Assembly: GCF_000293865.2 (NCBI RefSeq)
Contig: NZ_ALKN02000003.1
Location: forward strand, 62,001-126,000
DNA: 64,000 bases
Source of the DNA: Limnohabitans sp. Rim28
GTDB taxonomy: Bacteria > Pseudomonadota > Gammaproteobacteria > Burkholderiales > Burkholderiaceae_C
Direction of reading: 5' to 3'
The position numbers and the translations under genes were made by a program. How positions within the stretch are numbered: position 1 is the stretch's first letter; each line of letters begins with the position of its first letter. Shown here in pieces: positions 57,733 to 64,000 of this stretch. The notes below the pieces were generated by a model, which was not told the DNA's origin, did not search any database, and saw only the letters and a program-made list of their open reading frames with translations.

Positions 57733-59001
57733 ATGACTCTACGCCACGCTGACACACCGCTGGCGGCAGTAGCAGCCACCGTCAAAACCAGCAAGCAACG
57801 CACCATTGACGCACTGATAGCAGCGTCGCCCAGCGTCTTGTTATTGCGAGACGGTGAATTGGTCTTGTATCGCCGCACACGCAGTCTGCTTTACCAGTGC
57901 CGCTTCAAGTTGGCAGATGGTAAGTGGCACAGATTCTCAACACGCCGAGCCAGTTTAGAAAACGCCATTGCCGCTGCCTGCGATATGTATGACGAAGCCA
58001 GATACCGTCAGCGGCTGGGCTTAGCACACAGAACACACACTTTTGCACAGATAGCCGCCATCACGCTGGCAGAAATGCGTCAGCAAATTGACTTGAGCAC
58101 TGGCAAAACTGCGGTTCATTCCTACGCCACCTGTATTGAAAAATACTTCTTGCCCTACTTTGGTGAGAAGGTGCTGGAGGAAATCTCGCACACAGATGTG
58201 CGTGAGTTTGAACTGTGGCGGGACAGGCAGATGACTCGCAAACCCAAAACATCAACACTGAACAATTTCACAACGGCTTGGAACCGTGTGATTGCCACTG
58301 CTGTGGAGCGAGGCTTTATCAGCGAGCGTGTGCCCGTGCCCAAACTCACAGCAAAGGGCGTGAAGGGCAAGGCACGACCTGGCTTCAGTGAAGACGAAAT
58401 CAAGCACCTGATGGCATTTATGGAGACTTGGCAGCACGAGGGCGTTAAGTCAGTTGAACGTGAAATGCGTCCCCTGCTACGTGACTATGTGGAAATGTTG
58501 CTGCTCACAGGTATGCGGCACGGCACAGAAGCAATGGGCATTTGCTGGCGACACTTGGAATGGCACACGGACAAAGGCGTTCGCTACCTGCGTATTTGGG
58601 TTGATGGCAAGACTGGCGGCAGGTGGCTCATTGCCAAGCACAGGGCAGTTGAAGTGTTGAAACGCTTACACGCACGGCAACGAGACATCTGTGACTTGTC
58701 GTTTGAAACGACATTCGCAGAGCGTGTGCCCCAAAAGTTGTTCAGGTTCAGCGACGGCTACCAACCGCCAAGCCTCAACGGCACATTCAGGCGGCTTATG
58801 CGTGACACGGGCTTGCTGAAGAACGAGGATGGGCAGAACAGAACGCTGTATAGCCTGCGGCACACCTATGCCACCTTTGAATTGTTGCGTGGGGGCACGG
58901 ACATACACACGCTCAGCAAGCAGATGGGCAACTCAGCGGCAATGATTGAGCGGCACTACAGCAAACTCACAGCAACGATGGCGGCGGATAGGCTTGCTTG
59001 A
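57733..59001 (+). CDS. tyrosine-family site-specific integrase of the island
   Basis: A 422-residue recombinase. The N-terminal arm-binding region is followed by a SAM-like core-binding domain (about 100-190, FAQIAAITLAEMRQQI onward) and the catalytic domain. Catalytic residues are R262 in LLTGMRHGTE, R376 in YSLRHTYAT just before H377, and nucleophile Y409 in ERHYSK. The usual His/Trp before the tyrosine is N400 in MGNSAAM, a known but less common variant. It starts 114 bases after the tRNA and reads away from it. Base composition is lower in GC than the core. It likely integrates and excises the element at the tRNA. Confidence 0.92.
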   Translation: MTLRHADTPLAAVAATVKTSKQRTIDALIAASPSVLLLRDGELVLYRRTRSLLYQCRFKLADGKWHRFSTRRASLENAIAAACDMYDEARYRQRLGLAHRTHTFAQIAAITLAEMRQQIDLSTGKTAVHSYATCIEKYFLPYFGEKVLEEISHTDVREFELWRDRQMTRKPKTSTLNNFTTAWNRVIATAVERGFISERVPVPKLTAKGVKGKARPGFSEDEIKHLMAFMETWQHEGVKSVEREMRPLLRDYVEMLLLTGMRHGTEAMGICWRHLEWHTDKGVRYLRIWVDGKTGGRWLIAKHRAVEVLKRLHARQRDICDLSFETTFAERVPQKLFRFSDGYQPPSLNGTFRRLMRDTGLLKNEDGQNRTLYSLRHTYATFELLRGGTDIHTLSKQMGNSAAMIERHYSKLTATMAADRLA

Positions 59002-59067
59002 AGAGGGGCTTGTTTATTGAATTGAGATATGTATGATTGCGAACAAAATGAAATATAGGAATCCTAA

Positions 59068-59571
59068 ATGGCATTAGTGAAGTGTGAGGAGTGCGGAAAG
59101 CAAATTAGCGATGAAGCAGAAAGTTGCCCTTCGTGTGGAGCAAAGCCAGAAAAGATGGGATTTTTTAGAAAGTTATTTATTGGATTATTCGTTCTTTTTG
59201 TAATAGGTTCTGTGATGGATGGATTTAATTCTCCATCAACAAAACCAGTGGATTCATCATCTTCAGTTGAAACACAAGAAGAAAAGAAAAAACGAGAAGA
59301 AGAATATGCAAAAAATGTACTAATAGTTTTGCGTATATCAGCGTTAAGAGAAGATATGAAGAATCCACAAAGTTTTGATTTGGTTGAGGCTATAAATCTA
59401 AAAAACGGAATTCTTTGTACAACTTACAGGGCGACAAATGCGTTTGGAGCCATCGTGACAGAAAGCAAAGCAATAACTAAAGACGGAAAAATAGTTGATT
59501 ACGCAAAGAATTGCAATGAAAAATTTGGTGATGATGTCACTCATTTGAAAAAGTTTTTGAAAAAAATATGA
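59068..59571 (+). CDS. zinc-ribbon membrane protein, function unknown
   Basis: A 167-residue protein. The N-terminal zinc ribbon has CEEC and CPSC (residues 6-9 and 20-23). One membrane helix follows (about 32-52, LFIGLFVLFVIGSV), then a low-complexity serine/glutamate/lysine stretch, then a folded C-terminal domain of about 90 residues with two more cysteines. Topology suggests a cytoplasmic zinc ribbon and an exported C-domain. I do not recognise the family beyond the ribbon. AGGA precedes the ATG. It is AT-rich and the first cargo gene after the integrase. Confidence 0.75.
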   Translation: MALVKCEECGKQISDEAESCPSCGAKPEKMGFFRKLFIGLFVLFVIGSVMDGFNSPSTKPVDSSSSVETQEEKKKREEEYAKNVLIVLRISALREDMKNPQSFDLVEAINLKNGILCTTYRATNAFGAIVTESKAITKDGKIVDYAKNCNEKFGDDVTHLKKFLKKI

Positions 59572-59606
59572 TTTGAACAACGCATTTATTAAAAGGAGCA
59601 ACTGAA

Positions 59607-59882
59607 ATGAGTACACCGCAACAACGACTTGAAGAAATTGCAAAACAAGAACAAGCACTTGCTGCTGAAAAAGCCAAGTTGCTTGAAGCCAGCAAAGATG
59701 CTGACTTGGAAACTGTGAAGAAGTTGTGCAAGCAGCATGGATTTACAGCAACACAACTACGTGGATGCTTGGCAACAAAGGGCAAGCGAAAGCCAGCAGC
59801 AGCGGCTATTGAAAAGAAGCCAGCTGCTAAGAAGCCAGCTGCTAAGAAGACAGCTGCAAAGAAAACAACCAAAGCCAAGTAA
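59607..59882 (+). CDS. small coiled-coil protein with histone-like Lys/Ala tail
   Basis: A 91-residue very basic protein. Residues 1-30 (STPQQRLEEIAKQEQALAAE) are a predicted coiled coil. Residues 34-55 (LETVKKLCKQHGFTATQLRG) resemble the linker region of betaproteobacterial H-NS-family proteins. The tail is AAKK/PAAKK repeats like histone H1-like proteins. The H-NS DNA-binding core (a GRG-type loop) is not present, so I call it only a candidate nucleoid protein. The tail is encoded by a 15-bp tandem repeat. A GGAG-type site precedes the ATG. Confidence 0.7.
   Translation: MSTPQQRLEEIAKQEQALAAEKAKLLEASKDADLETVKKLCKQHGFTATQLRGCLATKGKRKPAAAAIEKKPAAKKPAAKKTAAKKTTKAK
59817..59861 (+). repeat. 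15-bp tandem repeat encoding the Lys/Ala tail
   Basis: Two perfect copies of AAGCCAGCTGCTAAG (59817-59831, 59832-59846) are followed by one diverged copy, AAGACAGCTGCAAAG. They encode KPAAK KPAAK KTAAK. The copy number may vary by slippage. Confidence 0.9.
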
Positions 59883-59905
59883 TTCTAACTAGATGTAGAA
59901 CAAAA

Positions 59906-59934
59906 AGTGTGGGCTAACAACTCACGCTTTTTTT
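59906..59934 (+). promoter_or_regulatory. terminator-like hairpin abutting the first membrane-protein gene
   Basis: AGTGTGGG pairs with CTCACGCT (two G-U pairs) across loop CTAACAA, followed by seven T and then directly ATGGAGAAGAAGATGGG. It could end the upstream transcript or act as an attenuator for the gene that follows. The same element recurs at 60372-60400. Confidence 0.75.
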
Positions 59935-59946
59935 ATGGAGAAGAAG

Positions 59947-60309
59947 ATGGGACGAGGGTTGATAAGGTTGTATGTAGCGTTATGGGCAATATGGGTTTGT
60001 TATGGTGTTTTAGCTAATTATCGAGAACTTGCAACATATCTTGGGTCTGATGAATGGACGTTTGAAAAAGCAGCAGAAAAAGAAACGGTAAGATGGAATA
60101 AGGAATGTAAGGGAAAGCCATTGAGTGCCAATTGCCCGCCAGAAGATTGGGTTCCATTAAAAGATGTTGTTAGTGAAGATCAAGTAAAGAACGCTATAAA
60201 TGGTTTCGGGACGGTTATGTTTGTAGCACCGTTTTTTTTCTTGCTTCTTTTGGTAATTTTTTATTGGTTGGTAAAGTGGGTGATTGCTGGTTTTCGAAGA
60301 AAGAAATAG
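59947..60309 (+). CDS. two-helix membrane protein, paralogue 1
   Basis: A 120-residue protein that I cannot assign. Membrane helix 1 (LIRLYVALWAIWVCYGVLAN) is followed by a ~65-residue loop containing two cysteines, then helix 2 (VMFVAPFFFLLLLVIFYWLV) and a basic end, AGFRRKK. The ATG at 59947 is preferred because GGAG lies just before it; the ATG at 59935 sits directly on the T-run of a hairpin and has no ribosome site. A tandem paralogue follows. Confidence 0.7.
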   Translation: MGRGLIRLYVALWAIWVCYGVLANYRELATYLGSDEWTFEKAAEKETVRWNKECKGKPLSANCPPEDWVPLKDVVSEDQVKNAINGFGTVMFVAPFFFLLLLVIFYWLVKWVIAGFRRKK

Positions 60310-60371
60310 ATGCAGGAATTTTACGCAACGCACATTGCTGAGAGCTTAACAAAACGGATTTAGCAACTTGA

Positions 60372-60400
60372 AGCGTGAGCTAACAACTCACGCTTTTTTT
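60372..60400 (+). promoter_or_regulatory. terminator-like hairpin abutting the second membrane-protein gene
   Basis: AGCGTGAG / CTCACGCT is a perfect 8-bp stem with loop CTAACAA, then seven T, then ATGGAGAAGAAGATGGG. From the loop through ATGGG, 38 bases are identical to the copy at 59914-59951, so it was duplicated with the gene. Confidence 0.8.
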
Positions 60401-60412
60401 ATGGAGAAGAAG

Positions 60413-60766
60413 ATGGGTAGAGGATTATTTAGGTTGTATCTTGCTTTGTGGTTGTTGTGGTTTTCCTACGGTGTAGCAGATAACTATAAAGAACTCGCAA
60501 CTTACATCGGATACGACTATTGGACGGTAGAGAGGGCTAATGAAAGAAATAAAATACTATGTAGTTTAAAACCTGATGAGTGTTTACCTGAATGGCTTGA
60601 TTCGGCGGACACTGTATCAGAGGATAGTGTGAATGTTGTAGTGTGGATGTTCACGATGGCGATGATAAATGCACCATTCTATTTTCTTGTATTTTTGATT
60701 ACTATGTATTGGTTAGTGAAATGGGCAGTTGCTGGCTTTCGAAGGAAGAAAAATGCCAAAACTTGA
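60413..60766 (+). CDS. two-helix membrane protein, paralogue 2
   Basis: A 117-residue paralogue of the preceding protein. Both share GRGL-RLY-ALW--W--YGV--NY-ELATY-G and end in YWLVKW--AGFRRKK, while the loop between the helices has diverged in sequence and length. The start is the ATG at 60413 behind GGAG. Its 3' end overlaps the next gene by 14 bases, which suggests coupling. The function is unknown; a small integral membrane partner of the following coiled-coil protein is one possibility. Confidence 0.7.
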   Translation: MGRGLFRLYLALWLLWFSYGVADNYKELATYIGYDYWTVERANERNKILCSLKPDECLPEWLDSADTVSEDSVNVVVWMFTMAMINAPFYFLVFLITMYWLVKWAVAGFRRKKNAKT

Positions 60767-61370
60767 CGGAACGCATTTGCCTGAAAGACTTGGACAACGA
60801 CTTGCTGACTTGAAGGCAGGAAAAGAAGTTGCGATACGAGATGTCAAGGCATTGTTGAGTGACGAGCAGATTGCAGCAATGGATGCGGCGTGGGCAGAAC
60901 AGCAAGCACTGCGAAAAAACAAGCGAGCACGAACGAAAGAAGAAGAGCAAGCGTTTGGCTGGAAGACCAAGCGAGAAATTTACATAGAGGCATACGAGCG
61001 TGCACTGAATGAAGCCAACGACTTGCTACTGGAAGCATATCAAGAGAGACTAGATAAAGCTGAATTACGTGCCGCTAAGATTTATCTTGATGCGTACTTT
61101 TCAGAAAAGGATGAAGGCAAGGAAGCATATCAGGCTGACTTGGCTGCAAAGAATGAACTGAAAAGAGCGCATCTTGAAAAGGTTGATGCGGCACGGATGA
61201 ATGCTCGCGATAAAGAGGTGTGGGCAATGGAGGATGCAATACGTGCAGAGATACGCAAAAACATGACACCTGATGAACTTGAGCAACTTGAGTTGGCCGA
61301 AGAGCACGAAAGAGCATTAGCCAGTAGCAAGGTTAAGACAAGGGCAAAGACTGGAAAGGCTTATAAATAG
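60753..61370 (+). CDS. charged helical cytoplasmic protein, function unknown
   Basis: A 205-residue protein almost wholly predicted as charged alpha helix: ERLGQRLADLKAGKEVAIRD, then EIYIEAYERALNEANDLLLE and DAIRAEIRKNMTPDELEQLE. It has no signal peptide, membrane helix, nucleotide motif or cysteine pattern. ATG at 60753 is chosen because AAGGAAG stands just before it. It overlaps paralogue 2 by 14 bases, so it is translated in the same operon. I do not recognise it. Confidence 0.7.
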   Translation: MPKLDGTHLPERLGQRLADLKAGKEVAIRDVKALLSDEQIAAMDAAWAEQQALRKNKRARTKEEEQAFGWKTKREIYIEAYERALNEANDLLLEAYQERLDKAELRAAKIYLDAYFSEKDEGKEAYQADLAAKNELKRAHLEKVDAARMNARDKEVWAMEDAIRAEIRKNMTPDELEQLELAEEHERALASSKVKTRAKTGKAYK

Positions 61371-61384
61371 GGACTTGGCGTGGT

Positions 61385-61408
61385 TTGGTCGACTTGGTCT
61401 TATTGGTC
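61385..61408. repeat. three TTGGTC repeats at 9-bp spacing
   Basis: TTGGTC occurs at 61385, 61394 and 61403, exactly nine bases apart, in the gap between two cargo genes. The regular phasing could mark a protein-binding array, though three short copies may be chance. Confidence 0.55.
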
Positions 61409-61435
61409 TTAAGCTCATTTAGGATATGGTTTATT

Positions 61436-61500
61436 AAAAAGCACGATTTTTGCCAAAACAGTTTGGTTGTGTGAAAAACCATGCTTTTTGCTAAACCAGT
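61436..61500. promoter_or_regulatory. pair of 27-bp imperfect direct repeats upstream of a cargo gene
   Basis: 61436-61462 and 61474-61500 share 22 of 27 bases: AAAAA-CA-G-TTTTTGC-AAA-CAGT. Each copy has an A-run and a T-run able to pair. They end 24 bases before the ATG at 61525, a place suited to an operator or transcript leader. The function is inferred. Confidence 0.5.
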
Positions 61501-61524
61501 ATTGCTTTTCAGATAGGAAAAACG

Positions 61525-62193
61525 ATGGCGAAAACTTCGCGTATGACAAAGCAACTTATCACAACCTATAAATCATTGCTCAATGCAGACATCGCAACCA
61601 AGCAGAAATTGGATGCATTGCTTGAGACCAATGCGTTGTACAAGCTGTTCGAGCATGACTCCAGTCATCTATATTTTTCTATAGCAGATATTGCTAAAAA
61701 TAACGTGATCAGGTTCAAGGAAGTCTTTGCTGGTGTTCGCGACTGGTCGAGCGAAAATGACACTATTGCTTTTGAGTTGGACAAGATAAAAGCAAGGCAG
61801 ATCGTGAACGGTGAAGAAGTTGATGATGCTGTAGATCAGTTGCGGATGATTGCACCAACAACGATGAGCGAAACACAGGTTGCAGATGAGCTGTACAACC
61901 TGGTGTCATCTTCTTTTTACTTGTGGGCACAAGCAAGCGAGAAGGATATCAAGGTTAGGTTGGTAGACACGTACGGAAAAAAGATTTACACACGGCACAG
62001 AGAAAGTCCGACAGTGACTATTTTTAAAGAGTGTCGAACTGCTAAAAATGATACCAAAAAACTAATAAAAGAATTGATGCTATTGGGAAATGGTGTCAGT
62101 ACTATTCGAGCGGAATTAGAAAAGAAAAAACTTGCTGTAAATGCCAGCATGAAAAGCAACTTTGTGTTACTTGATCAACTATTGAAAATTTAA
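61525..62193 (+). CDS. hypothetical cytoplasmic protein
   Basis: A 222-residue protein without signal peptide or membrane helices. The N-terminal third is helical (TKQLITTYKSLLNADIATKQ). The middle contains FELDKIKARQIVNGEEVDDA, and a basic helical C-terminus ends FVLLDQLLKI. I cannot assign a family. AGGA is about eight bases before the ATG. Separated from the preceding genes by 154 bases with repeats, it probably has its own promoter. Confidence 0.7.
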   Translation: MAKTSRMTKQLITTYKSLLNADIATKQKLDALLETNALYKLFEHDSSHLYFSIADIAKNNVIRFKEVFAGVRDWSSENDTIAFELDKIKARQIVNGEEVDDAVDQLRMIAPTTMSETQVADELYNLVSSSFYLWAQASEKDIKVRLVDTYGKKIYTRHRESPTVTIFKECRTAKNDTKKLIKELMLLGNGVSTIRAELEKKKLAVNASMKSNFVLLDQLLKI

Positions 62194-62212
62194 TTTTAAA
62201 TAAGGATTGCTA

Positions 62213-62545
62213 ATGTTTTCGAAAAATATAATTGTTTTTTTGCTTTCTATCGTCCTAGTTGGTTGCACAGAAAGAGAGGGTACAGTTAAATACTCGGACT
62301 GTCGTGAGGTAGTTGAGGTAAAAGAAAGTGATCCAGACATGATGTTTAAAAGATTTACATGTCGTTATGATAAAACCGAAAAAGGTACGATCATGAGTGG
62401 AATATGTGTGAGTATTGATTATGATACTAATGGTACCTGTAAGGTTGCTTACCGATATTTTAAGAAGCAAGCAAATGTATGTAGTGTTGAATTTCCAATT
62501 TTGCGTTATGACGATAGATGTGTAAAAAATAATTTATTAAACTAA
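62213..62545 (+). CDS. small lipoprotein, function unknown
   Basis: A 110-residue lipoprotein. The signal is MFSKNIIVFLLSIVLVGC with lipobox LVGC. The mature part is cysteine-rich (six further cysteines), suggesting disulphides in the periplasm. ATG at 62213 has AAGGA seven bases upstream; a TTG two codons earlier is ignored. The 3' end overlaps the convergent recombinase gene by nine bases. No family is recognised. Confidence 0.7.
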   Translation: MFSKNIIVFLLSIVLVGCTEREGTVKYSDCREVVEVKESDPDMMFKRFTCRYDKTEKGTIMSGICVSIDYDTNGTCKVAYRYFKKQANVCSVEFPILRYDDRCVKNNLLN

Positions 62546-63109
62546 CTCAACAGCACGGCGCTTTACATCGTCGTTTACTGTCACATACCGTTGTGTAGTA
62601 GAAATTGATTTGTGTCCCGCCAAACTTGCAAGAACGAAAACTGATACGCCTTGACTGGCGAGCGAAGTGAGAAATGTCTTTCGACCTGAGTGGCTACTGG
62701 CATTGCTAACGCCAGCCTTGCGATACAACCAGTAAAAGTGTTGTGCAAGTGTGTTGGGTGAAAACGAGCGGCGTGGACCACGATGTGTTGGGAACAAAGG
62801 CAACGCTGGATCTTTGTTAGTGCGTGTGCCAATGTAGTCTGACAATTCTTGCTGCAAGCGGCTGTTGATGAAGATGGTGCGAGCGTGTTGATGCTTTACA
62901 CGATGAGCAGCAAGAAAAACCTCACTGCGCACAGCACCCTTGCTGTCCAAAACATCACCCAGTGTCAGTCCAGCCACTTCAGATACACGCAAGCCTGCAG
63001 CAACTGTCATCATCAGCATTGCCCTGTTGCGTTGTGCGTAGGGTTGCGTTGCTGTGTAAGTGAGAACTGTTTGCAGTTCTGCTGGTGTGAGTGATTTTGC
63101 TGCTGCCAT
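62537..63109 (-). CDS. short XerC/D-like tyrosine recombinase
   Basis: A 190-residue protein that is essentially only the catalytic domain of a tyrosine recombinase. All residues are present: R41 (AAGLRVSEVAGL), H140 and R143 (HSGRKTFLT), H166 (LAGHKSIS) and nucleophile Y175 (TTQRYVTV). The N-terminal core-binding domain of XerC/D is missing. ATG at 63109 has GGAG six bases upstream. It converges on the cargo genes. It may be a second recombinase of the element, the integrase of a nested element, or an inversion switch. Confidence 0.85.
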   Translation of the reverse strand: MAAAKSLTPAELQTVLTYTATQPYAQRNRAMLMMTVAAGLRVSEVAGLTLGDVLDSKGAVRSEVFLAAHRVKHQHARTIFINSRLQQELSDYIGTRTNKDPALPLFPTHRGPRRSFSPNTLAQHFYWLYRKAGVSNASSHSGRKTFLTSLASQGVSVFVLASLAGHKSISTTQRYVTVNDDVKRRAVELV

Positions 63110-64000
63110 GTAGTGCTCCAAATAATGTTGTGTTGTAAGTATGTTTTCTTTGCTAGTGAATGAGCAAGTGAGACCCGATACGTTGGCGGGTTAATAGTGA
63201 TCTGTTTAAAAACAACAGGTTGCGTTGCCTTCAACACTGTTTGTGTATTCTGTTTGGTCTCTTGTATTTAACTCATGCGTGGCAAATGAGCAACGAAATG
63301 TCGTGAACGCACAAAATGCCCTATAAGCTGCGATCTTCTCGACCGCTACCGCTACGATCAATGCGAGCTAATCGACAGCTTAAAACGGCGTTTTTGTGCG
63401 TTGCTGTGCATTGATTCATGAAATGGCATTTGTACGTACAGATTTTTACGCTGCAGTTTTTGCGTGATGCAGAAAATATCTCAGCTGGTGATTTTGTAGA
63501 ACCAGTAATAAACGTTTAAGAGCGTACTGCGTACGCTTGTGCTGTCACAAAACATCTTCGCTCTCGCTCTGCGTTTTGTTCAGCACATATTTAAGTAAGT
63601 TGATGATTGAAGTTCGATGATTGCTTGGAGCATGCGACGGCTATGCGACTTGGAAAAGTCACATTAAACCGTCGCATAGTGATTGAAGGATTGCCCATCG
63701 CACACGACTATGGATAAGTTTTATGAGAGACGATCGTAGTAAAACTCTCAACACATTTCAGCATTGACTTGCTTGGTGTGAAACTTTGCGGCATTCACTT
63801 TTACGTCTCACAGCTCCATAGTGCAGTGCGACAAGTCCAGTCTCATTAGCCGTCATATTACAAACTGGGTTTTTACACTTTGGTGAAGCAGTTGTTTATC
63901 TGCTGTGGTTGCCTAAGTTGATTAGATGTTGGTTGCCGTAATGATTGTTTTGTTTAGTTTTCGGTGTTGTTTAAAGAGTTTGCGATTGATGCGTGTGTTG
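63110..64000. other. non-coding AT-rich tail with inverted repeats
   Basis: I see no credible gene here. There are several hairpins. AACGCACAAAA (63306-63316) is inverted at 63392-63402, and AGCGTAC-TGC-GTACGCT lies at 63521-63537. ACAAAAC (63547-63553) pairs with GTTTTGT (63573-63579) inside GCTG/CAGC. ATGCGACGG (63632-63640) pairs with CCGTCGCAT (63669-63677) and encloses GACTT/AAGTC. The segment lies upstream of the short recombinase and runs to the window edge. It could hold recombination sites, a replication or transfer origin, or a structured RNA. Confidence 0.5.

Noticed and set aside
61333-61554. Minus-strand open frame of 73 codons across the repeat region
   Set aside because: It runs through the direct repeats and both neighbouring gene ends, has no ribosome site and no recognisable features.
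63715-63755. Possible pseudoknot around GTTTTATGAGAG and TAAAACTCTC
   Set aside because: The two pairings share bases and are only 5-6 bp in AT-rich DNA. Without covariation this is not supportable as an RNA feature.
63122-64000. Right attachment site of the island
   Set aside because: I looked for a repeat of the tRNA 3' end (GTTCAAGTCTGTCACGCC) and found none, so the element must continue past the window.
57733-64000. CRISPR array or toxin-antitoxin pair in the island
   Set aside because: There are no regularly spaced identical repeats with unique spacers, and no adjacent small gene pair carries recognisable toxin or antitoxin motifs.

Overview
The window looks like a chromosome segment of a betaproteobacterium of the order Burkholderiales, most likely family Comamonadaceae and perhaps a freshwater Limnohabitans- or Rhodoferax-like organism. 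The reasons are a GC-rich, tightly packed core; the block lolB-ispE-tRNA-Gln-prs-rplY-pth; a Bug-type tricarboxylate-binding protein; livHMGF; an rpmB-rpmG pair; and dispersed palindromic repeats of a kind I associate with this family. Species cannot be settled from the sequence alone.

Positions 1 to about 57,620 are core chromosome. 1-5,251 holds an SDR gene end, a class II aldolase-like protein, a LysR regulator, an EamA exporter, a quinone oxidoreductase and a class V aminotransferase. 5,338-9,910 is lspA, ileS and ribF. 10,090-17,637 has an HNH nuclease, a periplasmic-type DNA ligase, two acyl-CoA dehydrogenases, purN, an RsmB-like methyltransferase and a fatty acid desaturase. 17,802-23,941 has rpmG, rpmB, trxB, ftsK, lolA and rarA. 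24,129-27,673 is livHMGF. 27,741-31,969 has a Bug protein, a flavin/2Fe-2S reductase, an SDR, an Hsp15-like protein and a second class II aldolase-like protein. tRNA-Leu(CAA) follows, then a two-gene surface unit (beta-barrel plus an Ig-like/ice-binding lipoprotein). 34,975-40,633 is cysM, a Nudix enzyme, a TusA-like protein, galU and valS. 40,903-43,389 is a rubrerythrin / Fe-S oxidoreductase / DUF3501 unit. 43,401-51,091 runs through a YciO-like protein, a PHP phosphatase, ferredoxin, pth, rplY, prs, tRNA-Gln, ispE, lolB and a TPR protein. 51,162-57,508 is mutM-mutY, rapZ-recN-nadK and hrcA.

From a tRNA with a CAT anticodon (57,543-57,619) to the right edge the sequence becomes clearly AT-rich. 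This looks like an integrated element with a tyrosine integrase next to the tRNA. Its cargo is small proteins I mostly cannot name: a zinc-ribbon membrane protein, a coiled-coil protein with a lysine/alanine histone-like tail, two tandemly duplicated two-helix membrane proteins each preceded by the same terminator-like hairpin, two charged cytoplasmic proteins and a lipoprotein. A second, short tyrosine recombinase faces them from the right. The last ~890 bases have no convincing gene but many inverted repeats. The right end of the element is not in the window.

The two most unusual signals are the island cargo and a ~108-nt palindromic repeat inserted in frame inside valS. The latter adds about 36 residues to valyl-tRNA synthetase and resembles in principle the protein-coding palindromic elements of Rickettsia.
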